A stretch of 64,000 nucleotides of DNA from [Clostridium] citroniae WAL-17108 (GCF_000233455.1 NZ_JH376424.1:47019-111018); one strand, 5' to 3'. Positions 40,212 to 49,653 are shown, counted from the first letter of the stretch. Notes: generated by a model from the sequence alone, not told the origin. Made by a program: numbers and translations.

Positions 40212-40769
40212 ATGAGAGTGATCGCAGGCAGCGCCAGAAGGCTGCTTTTAAAAACAGTGGAGGGAATGGATACAAGACCTACCACTGATAGAACGAAAGA
40301 AACATTGTTCAACATGCTGCAGCCCCAGATAGGGGACTGTAAGTTCCTGGACCTCTTTTCCGGCAGCGGCGCCATAGGGATAGAGGCTTTAAGCCGTGGA
40401 GCAGCCATGGCGGTGATGATTGAGAATAATCCAAAGGCCATAGAGTGTATCAGGGAGAACCTTGAGAGAACCAAGCTGGAAGACAGGGCATTGGTCATGA
40501 ATTGTGACGTGCTGGCAGGCCTTAAGAAGCTGGAAGGGCGAAATTACAAATTTGACATGGTGTTTATGGATCCGCCCTACGGCCATGGACATGAACGTCT
40601 GGTGCTGGAATACCTGGCCCATTCCGCCATGGTTACGGAGGATACGGTTTTTATAATAGAAGCATCCAGGGAAACGGAGTTTGACTGGCTTAAGGATTAT
40701 GGCTACCATATGATAAAAAGCAAAGAGTACAAAACCAACAAGCATGTGTTTGCAGGCAGGGGAGAGTAG
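40212..40769 (+). CDS. rsmD: 16S rRNA (guanine(966)-N2)-methyltransferase
   Basis: RsmD methylates G966 of 16S rRNA in the 30S subunit. 185 aa with the start MRVIAGSARRLLL, the conserved TRPTTDRTKETLFNML, SAM-binding LDLFSGSGAIGIEALSRGA and the catalytic DPPY in VFMDPPYGHG. The coaD ATG follows immediately after its stop, with no gap. The rsmD-coaD-ylbJ order matches ylbH-coaD-ylbJ of Bacillus. Confidence 0.95.
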   Translation: MRVIAGSARRLLLKTVEGMDTRPTTDRTKETLFNMLQPQIGDCKFLDLFSGSGAIGIEALSRGAAMAVMIENNPKAIECIRENLERTKLEDRALVMNCDVLAGLKKLEGRNYKFDMVFMDPPYGHGHERLVLEYLAHSAMVTEDTVFIIEASRETEFDWLKDYGYHMIKSKEYKTNKHVFAGRGE

Positions 40770-41261
40770 ATGAAGACAGCGGTATATCCGGGCAGCTTTG
40801 ACCCGGTCACATTGGGACATTATGATATCATTGAACGCACGGCAAAAATGTTTGACAAGTTGATCATCGGGGTATTGAACAATAAGGCAAAATCCCCGTT
40901 GTTTTCTGACACGGAACGTGTTAATATGTTAAAGGAAGTGACTGCGTCCCTGCCGAATGTGGAGATACAGTCTTTTGAAGGATTATTGATTGATTTTGTA
41001 CGCCAGAGCGGCGCAGGCATTGTGGTAAGGGGACTGCGCGCCATTACGGATTTTGAATATGAACTTCAGATGGCACAGACCAACCGGGTGATAGCGCCTG
41101 AGATTGATACTATATTTTTGACCACGAACTTAAAGTATTCCTATTTGAGTTCCAGTATTGTAAAAGAGATTGCAGAATATGACGGAGAGATCAGTGAATT
41201 CCTCCATCCGGTCATTGCTGACAGGGTAAGGGAGAAGCTGGAGGAAAGACGCCGGGCATAG
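40770..41261 (+). CDS. coaD: Phosphopantetheine adenylyltransferase
   Basis: Transfers AMP from ATP to 4'-phosphopantetheine in coenzyme A synthesis. At 163 aa it is a standard CoaD. The nucleotidyltransferase T-x-G-H motif is in [36 protein letters not shown] and the [15 protein letters not shown] motif are further signatures. It abuts rsmD and is translationally coupled to it. Confidence 0.97.
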   Translation: MKTAVYPGSFDPVTLGHYDIIERTAKMFDKLIIGVLNNKAKSPLFSDTERVNMLKEVTASLPNVEIQSFEGLLIDFVRQSGAGIVVRGLRAITDFEYELQMAQTNRVIAPEIDTIFLTTNLKYSYLSSSIVKEIAEYDGEISEFLHPVIADRVREKLEERRRA

Positions 41262-41303
41262 CCGGGCGGATATTGCCTTTATCAGGATAAGGAGAAGAGT
41301 AAT

Positions 41304-41933
41304 ATGATGAGTAGAATTGAGCAGTTGATCAGCGAGATTGAAGAATATATTGACAGTTGTAAATTCCAGGCATTATCCAACAGCAAGATCATTGTGAATA
41401 AGGAAGAGCTGGAGGAACTGCTGGTAGAACTGCGTCTTAGGATCCCGGATGAGATCAAAAAGTACCAGAAGATCATCAGCCAGCAGGATACCATTTTGGG
41501 CGAAGCCCAGGCCCAGGCGGACGCCATGCTGGAGGATGCCAAGAAGCAGGCGGATTCCATGGTGGCCCAGGCCAGCGAACAGACATCGGAGATGATCAAT
41601 GAGCACGAGATCATGCAGCGGGCATATGCCCATGCGGATGAAGTGGTGCAGCAGGCTAATTACCAGGCTCAGGCCATTGTGGATGCGGCGGTGAATGACG
41701 CCAACGGCATCCGTCAGAGCTCCATCCAATACACGGACGACATGCTGCGCAGTCTTCAGACCATCATCAACCATAGTATGGAGGGTGCAAAGGGGCGTTT
41801 TGATGCGTTCATGGCGTCCATGCAGTCCAGTTATGATATCGTATCCTCCAACCGCAATGAACTTTCAGGCGGGATCGTCCGTCAGGAAGAACAGGAGATC
41901 CAGCAGCCGGAGCAGGAACAGAACCAGATGTAG
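41304..41933 (+). CDS. Coiled-coil protein annotated as ATPase-subunit-like
   Basis: A 209-aa helical protein. The start MMSRIEQLISEIEEYIDSCKFQALSNSKIIVNKEELEELL resembles the N-terminal DivIVA/ATPase-stalk-like motif of Lachnospiraceae homologues. A long Ala/Gln-rich coiled coil (about residues 60-150: EAQAQADAMLEDAKKQADSM, ADEVVQQANYQAQAIVDAA) and a Gln/Glu tail follow. Homologues after coaD are often labelled ATPase or V-type subunit H, but no nucleotide motif is visible. A scaffold or cell-division role is possible. It is 42 bp after coaD in the same direction. Confidence 0.75.
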   Translation: MMSRIEQLISEIEEYIDSCKFQALSNSKIIVNKEELEELLVELRLRIPDEIKKYQKIISQQDTILGEAQAQADAMLEDAKKQADSMVAQASEQTSEMINEHEIMQRAYAHADEVVQQANYQAQAIVDAAVNDANGIRQSSIQYTDDMLRSLQTIINHSMEGAKGRFDAFMASMQSSYDIVSSNRNELSGGIVRQEEQEIQQPEQEQNQM

Positions 41934-41938
41934 CCGGA

Positions 41939-42874
41939 TCAGCGCATGACCAGTACATAGAACAGAATACAGGATAATCCGCTGTGCATCAGTTTCCACA
42001 GCATATAGTGCCGGATGGAAAGTCCGGCATTTTTTAATACGCTCTTTGTCTGGAAAATACCGGAGCAGCCTCCAAAGGCGGCGGAGCCGATGATGAGCAG
42101 AGCGCCGGTCATGCCGGGGACGGACTGGGCAATGGCCTGTATGCCGGTGGTGATCTCCACGGCTCCCAAAAGGGCGGGCCGGACCAGCGGCGGTGTCTGA
42201 AAGGGAAATACGGTCAGGTAAAGGGCAAGGATGGAGAAAAGCATGATATAACCGCCTATCTTTGTCATGGTCTCAAAGCAGCCCATCATGTGTTCGTCAA
42301 AGGAAAAGGGATACTCCCCGGAATCCTTCTTATCCGATACAGGGTAATCTTTCCTCTTGTAATGATAGCAGTTTCTGGCTAATATGGATATGGGGATGAC
42401 CGGCAGATACAGGGCCGCTGCCACTGCCCAAAGGGGACAGCCCTGAGAGATACCCGGAATCACCCGGATCTGTGCGATCACATATCCCAGCACAAACATG
42501 GGGCTGGGATGATTGCTGATCGCCAGAAGATATTTTCCTTCCTCCGGTGTGATACGGCCGCTGTCCAGGAAGTCGCTGGTGGTCTTGGCCCCCATGGGAT
42601 AGCCGCATAAGAGGCCGCTCATGAGCACATAGCTCCCCTGCCCGGACAGCTTCAGTATGCCGGACAGGATGGGCCTGAACGGGCCTGTCAGTATATGGAT
42701 GGCATCCATGGCAACAATGACGCCGGAGCATATCATAAAAGGAAGCAGAGTGGGAAGGATCACGTTTCCCCAAAGCATGATACCCTGCCTGGCACCTTCC
42801 AGTGCAAGTCCGGGATTAAACAGCAGCATGAGCAGGCACAGAACGGACAGTATGCCCTTTATGGATTTTTTCAT
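41939..42874 (-). CDS. ylbJ: Sporulation integral membrane protein YlbJ
   Basis: 311 aa with about eight membrane helices and the nucleoside-transporter/gate-like domain of YlbJ: WGNVILPTLLPFMICSGVI, LLCGYPMGAKTTSDFLDSG, ISNHPSPMFVLGYV and IIGSAAFGGCSGIFQTKSVL. In Bacillus YlbJ is sigma-E-dependent and needed for heat-resistant spores. The start at 42874 (MKKSIKGILSVLCLLM) follows AGGTG on the minus strand; the longer open frame to 43213 is antisense to the peptidase gene. It is convergent with the coiled-coil gene (5-bp gap) and near coaD, as in Bacillus. Confidence 0.93.
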   Translation of the reverse strand: MKKSIKGILSVLCLLMLLFNPGLALEGARQGIMLWGNVILPTLLPFMICSGVIVAMDAIHILTGPFRPILSGILKLSGQGSYVLMSGLLCGYPMGAKTTSDFLDSGRITPEEGKYLLAISNHPSPMFVLGYVIAQIRVIPGISQGCPLWAVAAALYLPVIPISILARNCYHYKRKDYPVSDKKDSGEYPFSFDEHMMGCFETMTKIGGYIMLFSILALYLTVFPFQTPPLVRPALLGAVEITTGIQAIAQSVPGMTGALLIIGSAAFGGCSGIFQTKSVLKNAGLSIRHYMLWKLMHSGLSCILFYVLVMR

Positions 42875-42925
42875 AAGCACCTGAATACAATGATTTATAC
42901 AATATATTGTAAAGGGTGGCGGGCT

Positions 42926-43747
42926 ATGCCTTTGATTCTTATTTTGATCCTGGCCGTGTTCCAGTGTTCCATTACCAATTATCTGATTATGAATCCGGAT
43001 TACTACCAGTTGGGGCCCTATACCTGGGAAAGCGATGATTTCAGGTCCATGAAGCTGGGAAATGTAATGGCTGGTCAGAAAACCATTGATTACGATACCC
43101 TTACCACGCTCATGATCGAACACGACTATGACCTGACCAGGGTGGAGGACACATCCTGCAGTAACCGTCTCCTTCTGGCCGCAAGGCCAGCGGATTACAG
43201 GAAAATGAAACATGCATATGAAACCGTATTGGGAGATCTGAAGTATTTTCCGATTCCCAAAGCTTTAAATAAACAGACGCCGGACGTGGTTTTTGAGGAT
43301 GGCTGGATGCAGGGGCGCAGCTACGGGACAGATGGGGAGAGCCGGAACCAGAGACATCACGAGGGTTGTGATATCATGGGTTCCAAGATGCCAAGAGGAT
43401 ATTATCCGGTGGTGAGTATGAGCGATGGGGTGGTGGAGCGGATCGGATGGCTGGAAATGGGCGGATGGCGCATTGGAATAAGATGTCCGGGAGGGGCGTA
43501 TCTGTACTACGCCCATCTCTATGATTACGCAAGGGATTTTCAGGAGGGGGACCAGGTCAAAGCAGGTGAACTGTTAGGTTATATGGGAGACACGGGATAC
43601 GGAAAGACGGAAGGGACCACCGGGAATTTTGACGTCCATCTGCATCTGGGGATCTATATAAAGACGGACCACAATGAAGAAATGAGTGTGAATCCATTTT
43701 GGATCTTAAAATACCTGGAAAAGCGCAGACTGATTTTTACATACTAG
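42926..43747 (+). CDS. M23-family peptidase, membrane anchored
   Basis: 273 aa from ATG 42926 behind AAAGGGTGG (MPLILILILAVFQCS); the open frame extends back to 42695 but overlaps ylbJ in antisense. A short N-terminal hydrophobic segment anchors or exports it. The C-terminal LytM/M23 domain has the zinc motif HxxxD in RHHEGCDIMG and HxH in DVHLHLGIYI, with GDTGYGKTEGTTGNFDVHLH nearby. M23 enzymes cut peptidoglycan cross-bridges; many ylbJ-linked ones act in sporulation, so a spore-related role is possible but unproven. The MITE-like element starts within its stop codon. Confidence 0.85.
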   Translation: MPLILILILAVFQCSITNYLIMNPDYYQLGPYTWESDDFRSMKLGNVMAGQKTIDYDTLTTLMIEHDYDLTRVEDTSCSNRLLLAARPADYRKMKHAYETVLGDLKYFPIPKALNKQTPDVVFEDGWMQGRSYGTDGESRNQRHHEGCDIMGSKMPRGYYPVVSMSDGVVERIGWLEMGGWRIGIRCPGGAYLYYAHLYDYARDFQEGDQVKAGELLGYMGDTGYGKTEGTTGNFDVHLHLGIYIKTDHNEEMSVNPFWILKYLEKRRLIFTY

Positions 43748-43955
43748 AGCGTGTTTGAAAATTCATTCCCGCCATCTGCCCTAAGGAATCCCCCAGGCTC
43801 TGCCCGGTACCCCTTAGGACAAAGCACGCCCCATTTCGCGGGTTATTTGGGCCAAATTCAGTTAGCGTAGCCCACTACGCCGCCTTCATTTGGCCCGAAT
43901 CCCCCACAAACTGTGACGCGCAGATGTCAGAAAGCAATTTTCAAACACACTCTAG
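43744..43955. mobile_element. MITE-like element, 212 bp, with 20-bp terminal inverted repeats
   Basis: Left end CTAGAGCGTGTTTGAAAATT (43744-43763) and right end AATTTTCAAACACACTCTAG (43936-43955) are inverted copies with one mismatch; similarity continues inward less perfectly. The interior holds a second long inverted repeat (GGGCCAAAT at 43849-43857 with ATTTGGCCC at 43888-43896, and GCGTAG/CTACGC inside it). It encodes no protein. The left end overlaps the TAG stop of the M23 gene. Related short copies lie at 12750-12824 and 32096-32139. No transposase is present, so it would have to be mobilised in trans. Confidence 0.75.
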
Positions 43956-44055
43956 GCTCATTGGGCAGGTTCCGCAGGGATACGGTGGCGCAAACAGGGG
44001 AACTGTGGTACAATGTCACACAAAGACGGAAGAAGCAATGGATGAGGAAGGGAAG

Positions 44056-45441
44056 ATGACAGATATAAGCAAGCTCCCGGAGAGGTTCCTGGCAGAAATG
44101 AAGGAACTCTTGGGAGATGAATACAATGATTACGTGAAAAGCTTTGAGGAGAACTGGAAACCCGGACTTAGGGCCAATACCCTGAAGATCAGCCCGGAGG
44201 AACTGAAGGCCATGGTGCCCTGGCCAATGGAACCCGTGCCCTGGACAGGCAAAGGGTTTTACTATGGCCAGGAGGATGAGACAAAGGAAAGCGTCAGGCC
44301 TTCCAAGCATCCGGCCTATTACTGCGGGCTTTATTATCTCCAGGAGCCAAGTGCCATGACCCCGGCAGCCATGCTTCCTGTGGAGCCGGGAGACAGGGTG
44401 CTGGATCTGTGTGCGGCGCCGGGCGGTAAAAGCACGGAGCTGGGGGCCAGGCTTATGGGCCAGGGACTTCTGGTGTCCAATGATATCAGTTATTCCAGGG
44501 CCAGGGCCCTTCTTAAGAACCTGGAACTGGCCGGAATCCCTAATATTTGTGTGACCAGCGAGAGCCCGGAAAAACTGGCCCTGGTATGGAGGGGATTTTT
44601 TGATAAGATTCTGGTGGATGCCCCCTGCTCCGGGGAGGGAATGTTCCGCAGGGAGGAAGACATGGTAAAGGACTGGACCGTCCATGGCCCATCCTACTAT
44701 GCACCGCTGCAGCGTCAGATCGCCTGTCAGGCGGTGGATATGTTAAAGCCTGGAGGAATGCTTCTCTACTCCACCTGCACTTTTTCCAGAACCGAGGATG
44801 AGGAGAACATTGAGTATATCCTGGACCAATATCCGCAGATGGAACTGTGCGCCCTGGATCTGTCCCGGGTTCCGGGAGCTGTCAATGGAATAGGGCTGGA
44901 TGGGTGTATGAGGCTGTTTCCCCACCGCGTAAAGGGAGAGGGACATTTTCTGGCATTGCTGCGAAAGAAGGACGGGGAAACGGCTTCACCCCGCCGGACA
45001 AGGGAAATCCCCGGCATGTTAAAGCATCAGGAGGAACTGATGGATTTTCTGGAATCCATTTCCGTAACCTTTGACCACAGCCGGATCAGGATACATCAGG
45101 ACAGTGTTTACTACCTTCCCAAAGGGCTGGAGTGGAACCTGCCTCTTAGGTTTTTGCGCACCGGCCTGCTGCTGGGGGAAGTGAAAAAAGGGAGATTTGA
45201 GCCTTCACAGGCCCTGGCCATGGCTCTCAGGGCGGGCCAGTTTAAAACCACAATCCGCCTGGAACCGGAAGATGACAGGGTACTGCGCTATCTGAAAGGG
45301 GAGACCCTTACCCTGACCCGGGAGGAAGGGCCGCTAAAGGGATGGTGCCTTGTCTCCATGGGGGATCATCCCATGGGCTGGGCCAAAGGCACGGGTATGA
45401 GCCTGAAGAATAAATATTATCCCGGCTGGCGCTGGCAGTAA
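44056..45441 (+). CDS. RsmF/RsmB-type rRNA cytosine-C5 methyltransferase
   Basis: A 461-aa NOL1/NOP2/Sun protein. It has the SAM-binding region VLDLCAAPGGKSTELGARLM, the motif IV cysteine in VDAPCSGEGMFRR and the motif VI catalytic cysteine in LYSTCTFSRTEDEEN. The C-terminal RsmF-like/PUA part (residues about 330-461: LPLRFLRTGLLLGEVKKGRFEP, LALRAGQFK, GWAKGTGMSLKNKYYPGW) supports RsmF (16S C1407-type) over RsmB. ATG 44056 has the better spacing to GAGGAAGGG; ATG 44038 is possible. The open frame upstream runs into the MITE-like element and is rejected. Confidence 0.92.
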   Translation: MTDISKLPERFLAEMKELLGDEYNDYVKSFEENWKPGLRANTLKISPEELKAMVPWPMEPVPWTGKGFYYGQEDETKESVRPSKHPAYYCGLYYLQEPSAMTPAAMLPVEPGDRVLDLCAAPGGKSTELGARLMGQGLLVSNDISYSRARALLKNLELAGIPNICVTSESPEKLALVWRGFFDKILVDAPCSGEGMFRREEDMVKDWTVHGPSYYAPLQRQIACQAVDMLKPGGMLLYSTCTFSRTEDEENIEYILDQYPQMELCALDLSRVPGAVNGIGLDGCMRLFPHRVKGEGHFLALLRKKDGETASPRRTREIPGMLKHQEELMDFLESISVTFDHSRIRIHQDSVYYLPKGLEWNLPLRFLRTGLLLGEVKKGRFEPSQALAMALRAGQFKTTIRLEPEDDRVLRYLKGETLTLTREEGPLKGWCLVSMGDHPMGWAKGTGMSLKNKYYPGWRWQ

Positions 45442-45488
45442 GGATTTTGGAGCGCTGCAAGGCGGAAGCAGGAGGAATGGTGAAATAG

Positions 45489-46250
45489 ATGGCAGATAAA
45501 AACAGACAGAAATCCGGTGTGATGCGCCTGGACAAGTTTCTGGGAGAGATGGGCCATGGTACCCGCAGCCAGATCAAGGACATGGCAAAAAGGGGGCGTA
45601 TCCAGGTAAACGGACAGGTGGCAAAGGCCACGGACTTAAAGATATGCCCGGACGCGGATCAGGTGACAGTGGACGGAGCATTGGTGGGATATGCAAAAAT
45701 GGAATATTATATGTTAAATAAACCCCAGGGGGTGGTGTCCGCCAGGACGGACAACCATTACGAGACAGTGGTTGGGCTGATCGGGGATGCTTTGAGGCAG
45801 GATCTTTTTCCAGTGGGACGATTGGATGTGGATACGGAGGGGCTTCTCCTGATCACCAATGACGGAGAGATGGCCCATAATCTGCTCTCCCCCAAAAAGC
45901 ATGTGGACAAGGTCTATATGGCCCGCTTATCGGGAACCCTTCCAAAGGACGCGGCTAAACGCCTGGAGGAGGGGATTTTGTTGGAAGATGGGACCAGGAC
46001 CTTGCCCGCGAAGTTTGAATACGCGGGGGAAGACAAGGGCCAGGAGGTCCTTCTCACAATCCGGGAGGGAAAATTCCATCAGGTAAAGCGGATGTTTGAA
46101 GCTCTGGGATGTCAGGTGGTTTATTTGAAACGCCTATCCATGGGGCCCTTGAGCCTGGATCCGGATCTGGAGCCGGGGGAGTACCGGCCGCTGAGCGAGG
46201 AAGAGATACGGAGCCTTAAGGATTGCAGGAACCAGAAAAAGTCTGATTAG
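45489..46250 (+). CDS. RsuA/RluB-family pseudouridine synthase
   Basis: 253 aa. The N-terminal S4 RNA-binding domain (residues about 13-70: MRLDKFLGEMGHGTRSQIKDMAKRGRIQVNGQ) is followed by the catalytic domain with the active-site Asp in FPVGRLDVDTEGLLLITNDG. KFHQVKRMFEALG and LKRLSMGPLSL are further RsuA-type signatures. The likely target is a single uridine in 16S rRNA (RsuA) or 23S rRNA (RluB); which one cannot be told from sequence alone. It lies between two rRNA/tRNA-type modification genes and is 11 bp from the HAD gene. Confidence 0.92.
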   Translation: MADKNRQKSGVMRLDKFLGEMGHGTRSQIKDMAKRGRIQVNGQVAKATDLKICPDADQVTVDGALVGYAKMEYYMLNKPQGVVSARTDNHYETVVGLIGDALRQDLFPVGRLDVDTEGLLLITNDGEMAHNLLSPKKHVDKVYMARLSGTLPKDAAKRLEEGILLEDGTRTLPAKFEYAGEDKGQEVLLTIREGKFHQVKRMFEALGCQVVYLKRLSMGPLSLDPDLEPGEYRPLSEEEIRSLKDCRNQKKSD

Positions 46251-46261
46251 TTAAAGAGGAA

Positions 46262-46933
46262 ATGGAAAAAATGAAGTTAAACCAGAAAAAAGCAGTGATA
46301 TTTGATCTGGACGGCACACTGGTGGATTCCATGTGGATGTGGAAAGCCATTGATGTGGAGTATCTTGCAAGATTCGATCTGGAGTGCCCGGAGGATCTGC
46401 AGAAGGAGATTGAGGGCATGAGCTTTTCCGAGACAGCGGCTTATTTTAAAAAGCGCTTCAGTCTGGAGGACTCCCTGGAACAGATCAAGGAAGCGTGGGT
46501 ACAGATGTCCATTGAAAAATACAAGAATGAGGTGCCTTTAAAACCGGGGGCAAGGGCATTCTTAGATTATATAAGCATGAATGGGATCGTGGCCGGCATT
46601 GCCACCAGCAATGGCAGGGCCATGGTGGACGCGGTCTTGGATTCATTGGATATACGCAGGTATTTTAAGGTGGTGACCACGGCCTGCGAGGTGGCGGCAG
46701 GCAAACCGGCCCCGGATATCTATCTGAGTGTGGCGGACCGGCTCCATGTGAAGCCCTCAGACTGTGTGGTATTTGAGGATGTGCCTGCGGGAATCCAGGC
46801 GGGCAAGAACGCGGGAATGACCGTGTTTGCAGTGGAAGATGCATTTTCCCAGGATATGAGGGAAGAAAAACGGCAGCTGGCGGATTACTATATTAAGGAT
46901 TATTACGAATTATTGGATGGAGCGGCAGGATGA
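46262..46933 (+). CDS. HAD-superfamily phosphatase, beta-phosphoglucomutase-like
   Basis: 223 aa. HAD motif I is in AVIFDLDGTLVDSMWMWK, motif II in GIATSNGRAMV, motif III Lys in VAAGKPAPDIYL and motif IV in VVFEDVPAGIQAGKNAGM. The alpha-helical C1 cap (about 20-85) makes it a subfamily IA enzyme. The GKPAPD motif and cap resemble beta-phosphoglucomutase and sugar phosphatases. The substrate is unknown. Its end overlaps the start of the next gene by four bases (ATGA), so the two are coupled. Confidence 0.9.
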   Translation: MEKMKLNQKKAVIFDLDGTLVDSMWMWKAIDVEYLARFDLECPEDLQKEIEGMSFSETAAYFKKRFSLEDSLEQIKEAWVQMSIEKYKNEVPLKPGARAFLDYISMNGIVAGIATSNGRAMVDAVLDSLDIRRYFKVVTTACEVAAGKPAPDIYLSVADRLHVKPSDCVVFEDVPAGIQAGKNAGMTVFAVEDAFSQDMREEKRQLADYYIKDYYELLDGAAG

Positions 46934-48849
46934 AAAATGATTATTTACCTATGAACCGGCATGACATGAGCATCCGGGGATGGAAGCAATGTGATTTTGT
47001 GTATGTATCAGGTGACGCCTACGTGGATCACCCGTCCTTTGGCACAGCTATCATATCCAGGATGCTGGAAGCCCATGGATATAAGGTGGGGATCATTGCC
47101 CAGCCGGACTGGAAGGATAAAAAGAGCATTGAGATACTGGGACGTCCCAGACTGGGATTCCTGGTATCGGCAGGGAACATGGATTCCATGGTGAACCATT
47201 ATTCCGTGTCCAAGAAGCGCAGGAAAGAGGATTCCTATACCCCGGGCGGCATTATGGGAAAGAGGCCGGACTATGCGGTGGTGGTTTACTGTAACCTGAT
47301 CCGGTCCGTGTACAAGGATGCGCCGATCATCATTGGAGGGATTGAAGCCAGCCTGCGCCGCCTGGCCCATTATGATTACTGGTCGGGCAAACTGAAACGC
47401 TCCGTGCTTCTGGATTCCCAGGCGGACATCATTTCCTACGGAATGGGGGAGCGCTCCATTGTGGAGATCGCAGATGCCCTGGACAGCGGGATCGATGTAA
47501 AAGATATCACCTTTATTGACGGCACGGTCTATAAGACAAAGAGCCTGGAGTCAGTGTACGACTATAAACTGCTGCCGGATTACACCCAGCTGTTATTGGA
47601 TAAAAAGGAATATGCCAAAAGCTTTTATGTGCAGTACAGCAATACGGACCCATTTTCCGGAAAACGTCTGGTGGAACCATATGAGGGAAAGGTGTATGTG
47701 GTCCAGAATCCGCCGGCCAAGCCATTGAGCCGGGAAGAGATGGATGATGTCTACAATCTTCCCTATATGAGGAATTATCATCCATCCTATGAGGAGCTGG
47801 GAGGCGTGCCCGCTATACGGGAGATCAAATTCAGCCTGATCAGCAACAGGGGCTGCTTTGGCGCCTGCAGCTTCTGCGCCCTGACCTTTCACCAGGGAAG
47901 GATCATCCAGGCCAGAAGCCATGAATCCCTTCTGGATGAGGCAAAGCTTCTCATAGAGGAGCCTGATTTTAAAGGGTATATCCATGATGTGGGCGGCCCC
48001 ACTGCGGATTTCCGTTTTCCGGCCTGTGACAAGCAGATGACGGCAGGCGCATGCCCCAACCGGCAGTGCCTGTTCCCGGAGCCCTGTAAAAACCTGAAAG
48101 CGGACCACACGGATTATATTTCCCTTCTCAGGAAGCTGCGGGCCCTGCCAAAGGTGAAAAAGGTGTTTATCCGCTCCGGCATCCGGTTTGACTATGTGCT
48201 GGCTGATCCCAGCAGGAAGTTCCTCCGGGAACTCTGTGAGTTCCATGTCAGCGGCCAGTTAAAAGTGGCGCCTGAACATGTGGCAGACAGGGTGCTTAAG
48301 ATGATGGGAAAGCCAAAGAATGATGTGTACCGGCAGTTTGCACGGGAATACAAGGAGATGAACGGAAGGCTGGGCAAGGAGCAGTACCTGGTTCCCTATC
48401 TCATGTCATCCCATCCCGGTTCTTCCATGAAGGAGGCGGTGCAGCTGGCAGAGTATCTCAGGGATTTGGGTTACATGCCGGAACAGGTGCAGGATTTTTA
48501 TCCCACGCCCTCCACCATTTCCACCTGCATGTATTATACGGGCTACGACTGCAGGACCATGGAGCCGGTATATGTGCCGGTGAATCCCCATGAAAAGGCC
48601 ATGCAGCGCGCACTGATCCAGTACCGCAATCCCAAGAATTACGACCTGGTGGCGGAAGCACTGCGCAGCGCGGGAAGGACAGACCTGATCGGGTTTGACA
48701 AAAAATGCCTAATAAGGCCAAGGAACGCACAGCCCCTAAGGGACAGAAACGGACAACCTGTTAAAGCCTCTGCCGGTCAGGGGAGCCGTCAGGGCGTGAA
48801 ACGGCCAAAGAAAGCCATTCGTAACGTTCATAAAAAGAAAGGATCCTGA
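46930..48849 (+). CDS. YgiQ-family radical SAM protein
   Basis: 639 aa. The N-terminal UPF0313 region (FVYVSGDAYVDHPSFGTAIISRMLE) resembles a B12-binding-like fold. The radical SAM core has CxxxCxxC in NRGCFGACSFCALTFHQGR, preceded by REIKFSLISNRG. KVAPEHVADRVLKMMGKP and YLVPYLMSSHPGSSMKEA are family signatures. The basic tail is Lys/Arg-rich and may bind RNA. YgiQ proteins are widespread, but their reaction is unknown. It is translationally coupled to the HAD gene upstream, and an SDR gene follows five bases later. Confidence 0.93.
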   Translation: MKNDYLPMNRHDMSIRGWKQCDFVYVSGDAYVDHPSFGTAIISRMLEAHGYKVGIIAQPDWKDKKSIEILGRPRLGFLVSAGNMDSMVNHYSVSKKRRKEDSYTPGGIMGKRPDYAVVVYCNLIRSVYKDAPIIIGGIEASLRRLAHYDYWSGKLKRSVLLDSQADIISYGMGERSIVEIADALDSGIDVKDITFIDGTVYKTKSLESVYDYKLLPDYTQLLLDKKEYAKSFYVQYSNTDPFSGKRLVEPYEGKVYVVQNPPAKPLSREEMDDVYNLPYMRNYHPSYEELGGVPAIREIKFSLISNRGCFGACSFCALTFHQGRIIQARSHESLLDEAKLLIEEPDFKGYIHDVGGPTADFRFPACDKQMTAGACPNRQCLFPEPCKNLKADHTDYISLLRKLRALPKVKKVFIRSGIRFDYVLADPSRKFLRELCEFHVSGQLKVAPEHVADRVLKMMGKPKNDVYRQFAREYKEMNGRLGKEQYLVPYLMSSHPGSSMKEAVQLAEYLRDLGYMPEQVQDFYPTPSTISTCMYYTGYDCRTMEPVYVPVNPHEKAMQRALIQYRNPKNYDLVAEALRSAGRTDLIGFDKKCLIRPRNAQPLRDRNGQPVKASAGQGSRQGVKRPKKAIRNVHKKKGS

Positions 48850-48853
48850 TAAA

Positions 48854-49639
48854 ATGAAAATTGCTGTAATAACCGGAGCATCCTCCGGAATGGGCAGGGA
48901 AATGATTATTCAGCTATGGGAGCATTTCAACGGGTTTGATGAGATCTGGATCATTGCCAGGAGAATGGAGCGCCTGGAGGAATTGGACCGTCAGGTGGGA
49001 GCGCCTTTGCGCAAATTTGCCCTGGACCTTACAAAGGATAGGGACCTGGGCATACTGGAACGCACCCTTGAGGAGAAAATGCCCCAGGTGAAATTCCTGG
49101 TAAATGCCGCCGGGTTTGGAAAGATCGGCGCGGTGGATGAATTGAGCCTCACAGACGAACGTGATATGGTGCGCCTGAATTGTGAGGCCCTGTGCGCGGT
49201 GACGCGGATGGTCCTGCCCTATATGACCTGCAACAGCAGGATCATCCAGTTTGCGTCCTCGGCAGCTTTTCTTCCACAGCCCGGTTTTGCCATTTATGCG
49301 GCGACCAAATCCTTTGTGCTCAGCTACAGCAGGGCCCTGCACCAGGAACTGAAATCCAGGAATATCTATGTGACGGCAGTATGCCCCGGCCCGGTAAAGA
49401 CCGAATTCTTTGATATCGCTGAGACGACAGGCGAGATACCTCTGTACAAGCGCCTGGTCATGGCTAATCCCAGACGGGTGGTGGCCAAGGCGATCCGGGA
49501 CAGCGTGGCGGGGAGGGACATTTCCGTATATGGATTGACCATGAAGGCATTTGATCTGCTTTGCAAGGTCTTTCCCCACCGGTTTATCCTGATGCTGATG
49601 GATGTGATCAATTCCAAAGTAAAGGACTGCAAAAGATAA
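48854..49639 (+). CDS. Short-chain dehydrogenase/reductase
   Basis: 261 aa. Cofactor motif TGASSGMG at residues 7-14, NAAG in LVNAAGFGKIG, the catalytic Ser in ASSAAFLPQPGF, YxxxK in YAATKSFVLSYS, then CPGPVKTEFFD. The C terminus is amphipathic (FDLLCKVFPHRFILMLMDVINS) and may touch membrane, as in the related 37.2-kb SDR. The gene lies in a tight run of YgiQ, SDR and RluA genes with gaps of 4 and 14 bp, so it belongs to their operon. The substrate is unknown. Confidence 0.9.
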   Translation: MKIAVITGASSGMGREMIIQLWEHFNGFDEIWIIARRMERLEELDRQVGAPLRKFALDLTKDRDLGILERTLEEKMPQVKFLVNAAGFGKIGAVDELSLTDERDMVRLNCEALCAVTRMVLPYMTCNSRIIQFASSAAFLPQPGFAIYAATKSFVLSYSRALHQELKSRNIYVTAVCPGPVKTEFFDIAETTGEIPLYKRLVMANPRRVVAKAIRDSVAGRDISVYGLTMKAFDLLCKVFPHRFILMLMDVINSKVKDCKR

Positions 49640-49653
49640 AGGAGACATCACAT

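Noticed and set aside
42695..42925. Longer N terminus of the M23 peptidase
   Set aside because: It would overlap the start of ylbJ in antisense and lacks a ribosome site. The start at 42926 gives a clean hydrophobic export segment.
43924..44055. Longer N terminus of the RsmF-like gene
   Set aside because: This stretch lies within the right end of the MITE-like repeat and has no family resemblance.
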